The notes under the pieces were generated by a model. That model saw nothing but the letters and a program-made list of their open reading frames with translations. It searched no databases and was not told the origin of the DNA. This document shows positions 1-11,400 of a DNA stretch of 64,000 bases, in pieces; positions within the stretch are counted from its first letter, which is position 1; every line of letters starts with the position of its first letter. Source of the stretch: Heterostelium album PN500. Its lineage: Eukaryota > Evosea > Eumycetozoa > Acytosteliales > Acytosteliaceae. Position numbers and translations under genes: made by a program. The stretch spans positions 868,001-932,000 of the forward strand of contig NW_008805074.1 in the NCBI RefSeq assembly GCF_000004825.1, written 5' to 3'.

Positions 1-367
1 CAAATAAACAAACTATCACATTTCTTAATTAATTTATTTGAGAATATTAAAAATAATTAAATGTGAGGGTTATTCCAACACGTGTCACCCCTCTTCATTT
101 GCGGCATTTCTCTTGATGGTTATTTTTGAAAAACGAAAATATAAAAAAAAAAAAAAAAAAAAGTTATCGCAAAGATAACAAAAGAGATTGCTTGTATAAC
201 TTCAAAGAAATTGCAGATATTATATTTGTGTGTGTTTTGAATCTAAAATTAAATTATATTAGATTGTTTTTGTTTTTGTGTCTTGTTGTTTGTTTGTGTG
301 TTTGTTTATTTTGAAATTGGATGGTGATCTTTTGGTATAATTGTTTCTTTTTAAAGGTTTAAGCTGT
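1..367. other. 3' flank of beta-tubulin, no gene
   Basis: AT-rich DNA downstream of the tubulin stop codon. It holds a 20-base A run near 144-163 and a G/T-rich stretch at about 225-305. The short plus-strand reading frame across the A run is low-complexity lysine coding and does not look like a gene. Probably 3' UTR and intergenic sequence. Confidence 0.6.
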
Positions 368-2051
368 TTAGTTCTCTTCAGCTTCCTCAACCAACTCTTC
401 ATTTCCGTTCTCCATTTCGTCATCGTTGGAGACGTCGTTGTATTGTTGGTATTCGTATACGAGATCGTTCATGTTGCTCTCGGCTTCAGTGAACTCCAAC
501 TCTTCCATACCTTCGAGGGTGTACCAGTGAAGGAAAGCTCTACGCTTGAACATAGCAGTGAAATGGGTGGAAATACGCTTGAAGAGATCTTGGATGGCAG
601 TTGAGTTACCGATAAAGGTGACTGACATTGGCAAACCACTTGGTGGGATATCACAAATAGATGATTTAATATTGTTTGGAATCCATTCAACAAAGAATGA
701 TGAGTTTTTAGATTGGATGGCAAGCCTTTAAAGTAATAATAATAATAATAAAGTAATAAGATTGAATTAGTATACTATTTAAATATAGTTAATTTTAAAA
801 TTATTGATAAATTCAATTTCAACTTACATTTGCTCATCGACTTCTTTGGTGTGACACTTTCCTCTGAATACAGCGGAGGCAGTCAAGTATTTACCGTTAC
901 GTGGGTCAGAAGCAGCCATCATATTCTTGGCCTCGAACATTTGTGCAGTCAAATCGGTGACAGAGATACGTTGGTATCCAGAGTTAACGCTGTTAAGAAG
1001 TGGAGCGAAACCAACCAAGAAGAAATGAAGACGTGGGAATGGAATTAAATTTACAGCAAGCTTTCTCAAATCACTGTTAAGCTAATTAATATGTGAAAAA
1101 AAAAAAAAAAAAGTTAAGTATATATATATAAAAAAATAAACATATATTTTTATATACTACTACTTACTTGACCTGGGAAACGGAGACAACAAGTGATACC
1201 ACTCATTACTGAAGAAATAAGATGATTCAAATCACCGTAGGTTGGGTTGGTAAGCTTCAATGTACGGAAGCAAATTTCATGTAAAGCTTCATTGTCGATA
1301 CACATGACCTCGTCGGCATTCTCGACCAATTGATGGACAGAGAGAGTAGCGTTATATGGTTCAGTGACAGAGAGTGATACCTTTGGTGATGGAACAACAG
1401 AGAAGGTACACATCATACGATCTGGGTAGTCTTCACGGATACGGGAGATCAAGAGGGTACCCATACCAGAACCAGTACCACCACCAATGGAGTGAGTAAC
1501 TTGGAAACCTTGCAAGCAGTCACATGACTCGGCTTCACGACGGACAACATCAAGAACGGAATCGACCAACTCGACACCCTCAGTATAATGACCCTTAGCC
1601 CAATTGTTACCTATTTGTAGTTAAGAAGAATAGAAATAAAAAGATAAAGAATATAAAGAAGAAGAAGAAGTTATTATTTTTGTTAGTAAAGTTATATTTA
1701 ATAATAAATATAGTTATTTATAGATTATTATGATGATAATTTACCAGCACCGGATTGACCGTTGATGAAATTGTCTGGACGGAACAATGAACCGTTGGTT
1801 GAGGCACGAATTGAATCCATGGTACCTGGCTCCAAATCGACCAAGACAGCACGTGGAACGTACTTCTTGTCTCTGGCTTCGTTATAGTATACATTGATTC
1901 TCTCTAATTGCAACTTTGAGAGGTGGGCATCATTGGTTGCCTTGTGGGTACCGTCTGGCTGAATACCGTGCTCTTGAGAGATGACTTCCCAGAATTTATT
2001 ACCAACTTGGTTACCACATTGACCAACTTGAATATGAACGATTTCTCTCAT
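368..2051 (-). CDS. tubB: beta-tubulin, four exons
   Basis: Beta subunit of the tubulin heterodimer that polymerises into microtubules; binds and hydrolyses GTP. Exons read 2051-1745, 1610-1168, 1081-828 and 725-368, all with GT..AG introns and matching phase, giving 453 residues (usual length about 445-455). The protein starts [15 protein letters not shown], typical of beta-tubulin; the exon 2 product has the GGGTGSGMG nucleotide-binding signature, and the last exon encodes the FVEWIPNN region and an acidic tail ending EEAEEN. Each exon joins in frame to a continuous family match, so the start is secure. The gene symbol follows the D. discoideum name and is inferred from the family only. Confidence 0.97.
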
Positions 2052-2777
2052 TTTTTATATGATTATTTTAATTATATGTGAAAAAAAAAAAAAAGTTTTT
2101 GTAAAAAATGTTGTGTTGATTGCTTTTGATTTATAGATATATCTATTCTTTTTCCAATGAAAGATACTGAATTGACTAAATAAATATAAAATAATAATAA
2201 TAACAATAAAAAAAAAACTATCAAATTTTTATTTTGCAAAAAGGTGAAGTGTGAATCTATTTTTTTTATGAAAAAAGAAAATTAAAAAAAATTATTCATC
2301 AAAAATAATCTTTTTGCTATTTTTTTTTTTTGTCATTTTTTTTTACATGATCGTGGCGCCAAAAAAAAAAAATATTGAAAAAAAAAAAAAAACCAAAACT
2401 ATTCAAAAAAATTATCATAATGAAATTCATCATTCAAATTAATTGTAATAAATATTTGAATGATAGTTATATATCAATATAAATCTAATTTTTGAATATT
2501 ATTTATAAATATATTTTTTTATTGATAATCTATCTTTGGTTTTTCTTTTTTGCAAATAATTGTATTACCAAAAATTCATTTATAGATATTTATTTGTGAT
2601 CAAAATTTTTTTTGGTCATACAATTATTTTTCTTAAAAATCAGAGGACTGTTGATCCCTGCAATTTATTTATCTCTTTTTGTCGTTTGAAAAAAAGAATT
2701 TTTACACTTTTCAATCAGAACTCGGAGAATTTGGATATTTGTTGGTATTGATTGAAAAGAATGAAATCAAAGATTGT
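2052..2777. promoter_or_regulatory. Upstream region of beta-tubulin
   Basis: 726 bp between the tubulin start codon and the small plus-strand candidate gene. It contains A-runs and T-runs (for example A-rich tracts just before the tubulin ATG, near 2079-2094) and a lone GGCGCC palindrome near 2355. This is where the tubulin promoter must lie, but no defined element can be named. Confidence 0.4.
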
Positions 2778-3035
2778 AGAGTAGAATGTTGTATGAAAGA
2801 TTGGTAATGACTGTTGCGTTTTTATTTTGGTTTATTATTTATTTGGTGCACAGAGTACCAAAGTAGCTACAGTTATGAGACTGAAAAAAGTCAAAATGTC
2901 AATGCATTCTACTTCAATGGTGAAGAGATCATCACATTGGGCGTGAACTTGCCATTCGACGTCATCACCTTACTATTTGGAGCATCATGTGTACCAGCTG
3001 GTCAAGGTCTTTTCGCATGTACACTTCAATCATAA
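2778..3035 (+). CDS. Small hypothetical protein, structure uncertain
   Basis: From about 2855 to the TAA at 3033-3035 the plus strand reads about 60 codons with balanced composition, unlike the flanking AT-rich DNA (pieces YQSSYSYETEK, LPFDVITLLFGASC, VPAGQGLFACTLQS). No ATG heads this frame directly. A workable model starts at an ATG near 2788 (MLYERL), splices at a GTAATG donor and re-enters at TAC CAA after GCACAGAG, giving a 60-70 residue protein. The intron would be only about 50 bp and the acceptor is not unique. The C-terminal part is moderately hydrophobic with two cysteines. Not recognised. It lies head-to-head with tubulin. Confidence 0.35.
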
Positions 3036-3315
3036 CTCTTAAAAGGATAGATGTAATAATTTCAAATCATAATTAATAAAGAAAGATAATATAATAAAAT
3101 ATATTTTTTAAATGTTTTTTTTTATTTATTTATTTTTTTTATAAATTGTTTTGTTGATTCTGATTTGGTGGTAGGAAATAAGTGTTTGTGTAGAAAAAAG
3201 GTTTTCATTAAATATAATTAATATATTGAAGTTATATATTAAAACGATAGTTATCATTGTTTTTATATAAAATTCATATTTTAATTGTTTTAATTGTAAT
3301 AGTACAAAAAAAGAT

Positions 3316-3423
3316 ATGCGAAATGATACACCAAAATCATTGAGACGTATTGATTTTTATAATGGTTGTAAATTCCAGAATGGATTTTGGGGTGATGATT
3401 TTAAGGAGTTCGATTGGTTTTGA
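3316..3423 (+). CDS. Candidate 35-codon ORF or terminal exon
   Basis: ATG at 3316 to TGA at 3421-3423 reads 35 residues rich in aromatic and charged residues (RIDFYNGCKFQNGFW, then GDDFKEFDWF), which is unusual for random AT-rich DNA. An intron-acceptor-like TTGTAATAG lies just upstream (ends 3302), so this may be the last exon of a short gene whose first exon I could not place. No family recognised. Confidence 0.25.
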   Translation: MRNDTPKSLRRIDFYNGCKFQNGFWGDDFKEFDWF

Positions 3424-3840
3424 CATTAGTTTGTATTGGCATTGGTTCCGACTAATTTTTACCAAATAGAAAAATTTTGAAAAAAAGTTGAATGATGTGG
3501 CGAAGTGAAGTGATAATTAAATACTATATCAATATACTACAGTGTTGTTATTATTATTATTTGGTTATTTTTTATGTTATTATTATTTTGAACTAATAAA
3601 CAAATAATTAATTAATTAATTGTGTAAAAGTTCTATGTGAAATGATAATATAATATATAGAAAAAGTATATATATGTGTCCCTTATATATTATATATTGA
3701 CTACTAGTTAGCGTATTGTTGTTGTTGTTGTTTGTATTATGAAAAAATTATATATATTATAAACAAAATTACAGATATCCATATAAATAAATATATAAAT
3801 AATAAAATTATGTGTTGGAAATTAAATTAATCTAAATTAA
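3424..3840. other. Intergenic, no gene seen
   Basis: AT-rich DNA between the small ORF and the 3' end of the cudA-like gene, with simple TTG and TA repeats near 3655-3735. No reading frame or RNA signal supported. Confidence 0.5.
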
Positions 3841-5488
3841 TTATCTTGTGGATACTGCAGTTTGTTTTGGGGGACTTAGTATCATTGATGAGTATTTGTT
3901 TTTTGGGGACAGTGGGTGTTGGATGATCTCTGGCTCTCCGTCGACTGGGACGTGTTCACGTTGTTTGATCTCGGCAGCCCACAGCAGACTGGCCATGTCG
4001 TCCTGAGGGAAACGAATCTCATTGCTGGTCATCTCCCTGGAGAATGGGAATGATGCGCCACGCGATTGCAGTGACATCATTGGTGCTGAAGCTGGAAGAC
4101 GTCCTCTTCTTGGTGCCATTGTTGGCGATGCCTCTGGCGAAGACGACGAGTTCTCACTGGCAGAGTTCATGACACCGTGTTGAGCGACTGCCGATGCGCT
4201 CGAATAGTTGTGACGGATCTGTGGATTCTTACGAGTCTTGACGACGATGGCAAATGGCTGTGAAACAGAGAGAACGACGGAATTGTTGTAGGAGTTCGAG
4301 GGACGAGCAACGGCAATAAAAGTGAGTGACCACTCCTTACCCCATGTACCCTTGGTCATTTTCAAACCTTGGAAAACAGCCATACCCTGACCGTTGAATG
4401 CCTCTGAGAAGTTCTCAACCGAGTCGATTTGGAGTTTTCCTTTGTGATCGGTAACGATTCCAAGTGCAACGATGTTTGAGATCTGGAGATTTTGACCGGC
4501 CATCTGGCTGGCAACCTTGAGATCCAACTTGACTTTGAATGGAGTGTCGAGACGACGATTCTTCCATACGACTTTGGACGATGGCTGTTGGCAAACTTGG
4601 ATACAACTTGGACGCGATGCACTTGGGTTCTTTTGGACGTATTCCAACATCTTTTCGCGGATGATCATCAATTGTTTGGGTGATGGAGCGATACCACCGA
4701 CGGCAGCAGCAACTGCAGATTTTTGATTTAATAATTGTTGTTGTTGTGCTTGTGCTTGTGGATGTCCAGCCATCTTCATTGAGGGTAGTGCATCATTTGC
4801 TGAGGCACGACGACCGTGCAACATACGCGAGTGATGGCTTTCTTCGTCGATCTGTAAGTTATTCTCGTCTCCACTTCCACCGAATTCGTCGGCACCGTCC
4901 TCTGGTGATTGGCTATCGAAACTATCTGGGCAACTATTTTCTTCATCGTATTCAACGCCCTCTGATTGCTCGTCATCCGACTTTGAGTCTGCACCGTTCA
5001 TATCTTCATTACACAAAAGACGTGAAACTTTCATTCTCTTGTTATTTCTATAATCATAGATATCATCTTCATTTACCAATCTCTTTTTATCTTCATTATT
5101 CTTTTCAATTAAATCGGAGATTGATGAAGTAGAATATGATAATCTTGTTTTTCTTTCTTCTGCCATATCCGGGCTAAACATAAAAAAATAATAAAGTTAA
5201 TTAATAATTAATTGTTTTTAAATGTATTATTATTTACCTTAAACCAACAATACTTTTAAAAGTATTAATTTTATCAGAACTCTTTGAAATAATTTCGAAC
5301 CATTGCAACAAAATATCTAAACCTTTGTCCATTCCGGATATATGACTTTTCAAAATAAATTTCTCCAAGAGTGGTTGTAGTCTTGTCCAAGATGATACAT
5401 TAATATTGGAATCCATCATTTGGTGTTGTTGTTGATGATGTTGTTGTTGTTGTGGTTGGTGTTGCTTTGACATTGGGGAATCACACAT
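3841..5488 (-). CDS. cudA: CudA-like transcription factor, two exons
   Basis: Likely homologue of Dictyostelium CudA, a nuclear DNA-binding regulator of culmination and prespore gene expression whose core resembles a STAT DNA-binding domain. Exons 5488-5238 and 5173-3841 join at an AG|C serine codon, giving 527 residues. The N-terminus has a short Q/H tract then a conserved [20 protein letters not shown] block. A basic, then acidic, low-complexity stretch (about 95-215) leads to the core (about 260-410) with [31 protein letters not shown] and [14 protein letters not shown]. The C-terminal third is serine/proline rich. The family call is from remembered homology and fairly firm; whether it is cudA itself or a paralogue is not decided. 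Its upstream side faces an 8-kb desert. Confidence 0.8.
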
Positions 5489-8400
5489 TTATATAATTTA
5501 ATAAATAATTTTCAAAAATGTGATATATATCTTTTTTTTTTTTTACAAGTAAAACAATAATTTTTTTAAAGAATTATTATTTATCTAATATTATTTGTTC
5601 AATGTTAGTAAATATTATTTGTAAGGTTTGGATATTATTATATATTTTTTGAAAAGCTAACCGACATACGTTATAAAATAATGTTACTGAACTTATTGAT
5701 ACAAATGTAGATTTTTCAAGTTGTATAAGAATTTAGTATTTTGGAAATACAATCCTAAATTAATTGGAATTAAATTAAAATGGTAATGTTAGTATTTATT
5801 TTTTCGAAAAAATATTAGTAATTGTTACAAACAAAAAATGTTTGTTATTGTTGGTGGTATGACTAATTTATATTTATTGGATGGATCTATAAAATAAAAT
5901 CCAAAATACAAAAATATTTATAAATAGAGCGGTGAGTGAAAATAGAAAGTGATGTTGTTGTTTGAAGATGTTGTTGAGTGATGATGTAATATTACATTCA
6001 ATTATTTGTATGTTTTTTGATGAACACCTGACTTGAAAAAAGTTCTTTAAAAAATGGGAAATGAAAAAGAATCAACAAAATGTCATTGACAGATGTGGAT
6101 AAATTAAATAGTTTTTTTTTTTTTAATTTTAGGCTGAAATCGACGAGAACAATTTAAAATTGTATGTTAGTGCAGCGCGAGTTGTCCAATCGTTTTGGAA
6201 GTTGGAGTTGAAATATATATTATTTTGATTTTTTTTAATTTTTTTTGATTTTTTTGGTTTGAGCAACAATTTTTGTTAAATTTGATATCGATGGTAAGGC
6301 TCTTACCATGTTAACAAAATTAAAAATAAAATATCTTTTGGAAAATAGTTTTTTCTTTTAAATGATAAAATAAACAGAAAATCAATTGAATTGCAACAAC
6401 AATCCAACGAACAATTGAAAATTGTCAGTGCAACAGCAATGAGCAAAAAAAAAACAACAACAACAAAAACAACAGTTCACTCAAAGTTGAACACATTAGC
6501 ATTGATGAAGGTAAGGTGGTGTTTTTTTTGATGTGTGAACTCTTGCAAGTACTTAACAGCATCATTTGTGTTTGTGCCAGTTGAATTTTGATTCACTTTA
6601 GTATTTTATGGTGTGCACATATGAACTTTTAATTGAAATTGGAAGGTCGGTGGTGCTTGTTTTTAGTGGTGGTGGTGGAATCAGATGACATGAAGAAAAG
6701 GCAGACTAGATCACCATTGTTTGAGTTGTGGTGCCTGGTTGCAGAGGGGGTGATAAATTATCCATATATAAAATAAAATAAAAAACAAAAACAAAAACAA
6801 CGTCAATTGTCAGTTAACACAAACAAAAAGGGGAAGAATCACCCACACACAGGAATTTTGCAAAAACTCCAAAAAAAACTTGAAAAACTTCGATGTTTGG
6901 GTGTTTGTGGGTGTTGTTTGCAAGTGAAAATCTCATTTTTCAAAAAAATGAGAAGTTGTCAGAAAAATGCCAAATACTTGATGATGAGGGTTCAACGACC
7001 ATAGATCTGACGAATACTAATTTTGGACCATATGGTTGAATATTAAATCGATTTCGTCTTTAGAATGTGACTGACCAGTCTGGTATTGATTCGATACCAA
7101 AATAATCATGTTTGGTGATGATATGATTATATATATTTGTAATTGATGTTGTAATTGAAAAGAAAAAAAAAAAAATAATGGTTGGAATAAAAAAGAACAG
7201 TTCAGTTCATTCGTTTATAATTTTATAAATCATAATCAAACAAACGACTTCAATGAAATTTGAACAAATGAATGGCGATGATGTTTGTTTGTTTTTTCTA
7301 TTTTTACTTACTTTAAACTAAGCGAACTAGTTCTTATTCAACTTTATAATTTCAAGATAAAGGTTTTTTACTGCTGCTGCTAACAAGTGAAGTGGATCTG
7401 GAATTTCTATGGTCGAGACTCACTTATGCTATTTATTGGATTGTGTAGTTGATTTTGTATTCTGTTATTTGACTATAAATATAAATATATGTTACAAGTT
7501 TAGATTTTTTTTTTAGGGAATTTTAAAGTTAGAATTTTCTATAGTTTGTGAAGTTAAATAAAAGGTAGAATAATATGTTGTTGGTTTGTTTTTGATATTG
7601 AAAATATGAAAAGATAGTTTATTCATTCGGTCGTTGGCACACTAAAAAACATTATATATACAATAATTAACACAAACTACTAGAATGAAAATATTCTGGA
7701 CCAAATGTAGATGGATATGGTTGTGGAGGCAATGCCTAATGAATTAGAATTGTAATTATCAGATGTGTGTGGATAAAAGCTTGAGATTGAGGTTTAATTA
7801 ATTCAATTGAGCTGTTATTCATTATAATATTTTCTAATTTTCTATTCCTTCAATATTGTATTTTATTTCTTTAATACTGTGTGGATAGATGTTTGAAGGA
7901 ATAATGAAATTGTGAAGTTGAAAGTGAAGCTTAACACCTTTGAACACAAACGTTCCAATTATTTTTAGTGTATTAATAAAACAAAAACCAATCATCCAAC
8001 CAAATTAACAAAACAAATAAAAATATAACAATACTTTAATTGAATTGATTTTATGTGATATTTGTGGTGGTGGTGTTGTTATTAATACACTGATAACATA
8101 ATATCATTCCAATTACTATATTTCACAATTGTGAGATAGATTAGAAAAACAAAACAGAATTGATTGTTAACTAAAATAAAGTCAGTTATCATCTGGTGTT
8201 TTGTCATCAAATCTCGGTATGTTTGTTCAAGTTGCATTTCTGTTGGAAAAACTGGGGGGATTTATAATTAACTTTAAAGTGTACATCTTCAAAAAAATCA
8301 AAAATGTTGGATCATCAAATATGATATTAAAACAAGAATTACCAATCAATAATTAACAAATTTATACAACACATCACAACAACTACTAAACCACTAGAGT

Positions 8401-11400
8401 TATCACCACTACCACACATCCAACATCAAACAATTGAATTCAAATATTATAATATGTTATAGCAATTGCAATAACATTAACATCACTCCTTTTATAAAAA
8501 CAAACAAACAAACAAACAACCAAACACACTTGGAATTGAAAATAATAAATATTTTTTGGAAAATTGGAAATAAAATATATCTTGACTAACCAGTCATATT
8601 ATTATTCTTATTACTAATGATATAAGAATTATTTAACACTTGTGGTAAATGAAATTATTTTTCTTGTGTGTGTGTGTTGTGTTAAGTTTATGTGTGGTAA
8701 AGATAATAATATTTCTATTGACATCCTGAACCGACAAACTCCATTTATTTTCATCATCTACTACACATATAAATGAGAAATTGAACCACAACAACAACAA
8801 TCCTGAAAATAAAAAAACAGAGAAAAGATTATACCCACAACCAATCAGACAAAAAGATATTTTTGGTAATAAGAGATGTGGGTGTATGAAGATACAAGTT
8901 TGTTGTTGTTTTTTGGATGAACAGTTTCTCAAATTATATAATCACTGACTTTGTATGTTGATTAAAATAAAATAAATCTCCATATTGATTATGACGATGT
9001 TCTAAGTAGTCTTATTTGTACATTATATATTGAAATGGCTGTTTGAAGAGAAGATCAATTATATTCTGTATTCCAATAGCACTCGAATGTGTAAGTTAAA
9101 CAAGGAAATAAAACAAAACATTTGAACTTGATACTTTTTGTAGTTTCACACAATTTCAAAAATGGTTTTGTTAGATCTTTAACATCACAAAATAACAAGA
9201 GTCGTCTGATTATTTTTTAAAGTTTTTTTAACACACTAAAAAAAAAACATTGTGGGTAGATACATTTTTCTTTTTATTTATGAGGATGCGATGATGTAAT
9301 CAATAAAAGGATGGTTTGGGTTGATAGTTTAAAAAAATAATAATCAGATATTTGTAAAAAAAAATGAAATAAATTGTTTGTTTTTTTGATTTATCCATCC
9401 ACAGCAAAAAGTTTATTCTACATATATGTATAAATGAAATTGAATGATTGAAATATCACAATGACTGATGATATGAAGACTACTAATCAAAATGAAAACA
9501 ATAAATAATTGTAAAATAAGTCTTATCAAAAATGGAAACAAACAAAAATAAATATTAAAAGAATTGAAGTGATTGATTCTACTACTACTTTTGTAGAGAT
9601 GAATTACATACAATATTCATATCTAAAAATTAAAAAAATTATGTGATAATCAATGATTGAATGTAAATGCAATTTATTGTATTATAGAGATGTATTATGT
9701 TGTTCAAATATTTGAAAGTTATTGATCCAGAGAGGTTATCGAAAATTTAATGGTTATTAAAAAAGATCTTTTGTTATTATAATTATATTATTATTTATCT
9801 ATCTAATTCTATCTATTGATTGATTGATTATGGTGATTTACACTAAAAAAAAAAAAAAAGACGAGTGAAGAGAGGTGATGGATTTCCAAAGTTGATTGAG
9901 ATTTCGCATAAAACTAAAATTTGTTTTTTTTAATTTTAATTTTTTTTTTTTGAATATCTGGGTGAACACACCAACGATTGTTCACACAAAATTTAAAAAA
10001 AATAAAAATATAAAAAAAAACAACGTCTCTCCGATGTCACAAAATCATGAGAAAAAGGGTAATAATGATTTTTTGAGACATTTTTTTAAGTTTTTTTTTT
10101 GTAACCACCCAGGTACACAAATCTGGGTTTCGCAAAATACACAAAATGAATTTAAATTTTGGAGGTAATTTAACAAACATATTATTTGTATTGAAATAAT
10201 TTTTAAAGAGGTGATAGGTTTTTATAATTTTTTTTGATATACATACCAAGTTATTAAATAGTCTAAAGTTGGTTGATTAAATATAATGTTGGTTTTGATT
10301 GTTGATTGTGGATGAATTAAATAATTTTATAATACAACTAAATCTTATTAAAAACTTATTATAGTTGTTAAAAAGATTAGGTTTTAAGGTTTAGAATAAT
10401 AATATTATTATTTTTTATAAATGATACATGAATGTTTGATGTTGGAATTAACAATTACTATTCTTTTGGACGGAGCAAATTTTGTATTTGACAATAGTAG
10501 TACAAGTTTGGGAAGTTGGAAGGAAGAAGAAAAGAGAAAATAAAATAGATATTTTCTAAATTAATAGAATTGGAAATGATTGATGTTTGTCAAACAATAG
10601 TAATATACTGGAAATGACTGATCAAATTGAGTTGATGTGATTACAAATTCTTATTTAAATTACCATTCTGGGTTTATTTATATAAATGTTTTAATTGATT
10701 TAAAAACTTTAATAATAATATCTTTTGGTTGTCTCATGATGAAATAATTGTAGTAGTGTGAGAGTGGGGTGTGTTTATTTGGTATTATAATTGATCAAAC
10801 ATTAATAAAAAAAAATTATGTAAAAGCGTTTTGTTTGATGGGTATTAAGTATGTGCGAGCGTGGTGAGTGGTTTGTGGTATAGATGTGGTAATAATAACA
10901 ATAATAATTGGAGGAATAATAAAATCATTTCTATTTAAACAATTGTAGCAAAGTAAGATATAATTTCTTGATACATCGATATGTATTTTCGTCTGTTTGC
11001 CTTTGTTGCAGAATTTGGTAGAATGGATTATCAACAACAATTGAGATTATAAAACAAATGATATTATTAATTTGATTATATTTAGATAGAATGAGGAGGT
11101 GCCATTACTGATGTGAAATCAATATTAACCAAATCTATTCATTTCCTACTCTAAATCAAAAGGGTGAATTGAATTGTTTGTTGTTGATGGTTGACATTTA
11201 TATATATACATATATGTATATATGTTGAAGAGAATATAGCATTTCGATTGATATCAGAACTCACTCACAGTAATCAACATGTGTTCAAATGAGGTACATA
11301 ATATAAATTTAGATGATAAATTTTGTTTTGGTTTGTGGTGTGTGTGGGTAGTCAATAACCCGGGTGGCTATTTGATTATTGAACGTCAGTCGATTTAAAA

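Noticed and set aside
126-314. ORF across an A run
   Set aside because: Lysine run followed by low-complexity leucine/valine/cysteine coding; no homology and typical of AT-rich flank.
2560-2751. Plus-strand ORF upstream of the small candidate gene
   Set aside because: Composition like random AT-rich DNA and no recognisable domain; could be 5' UTR at best.
4680-5132. 150-residue plus-strand ORF inside the cudA-like gene
   Set aside because: Antisense shadow of a well-supported coding exon.
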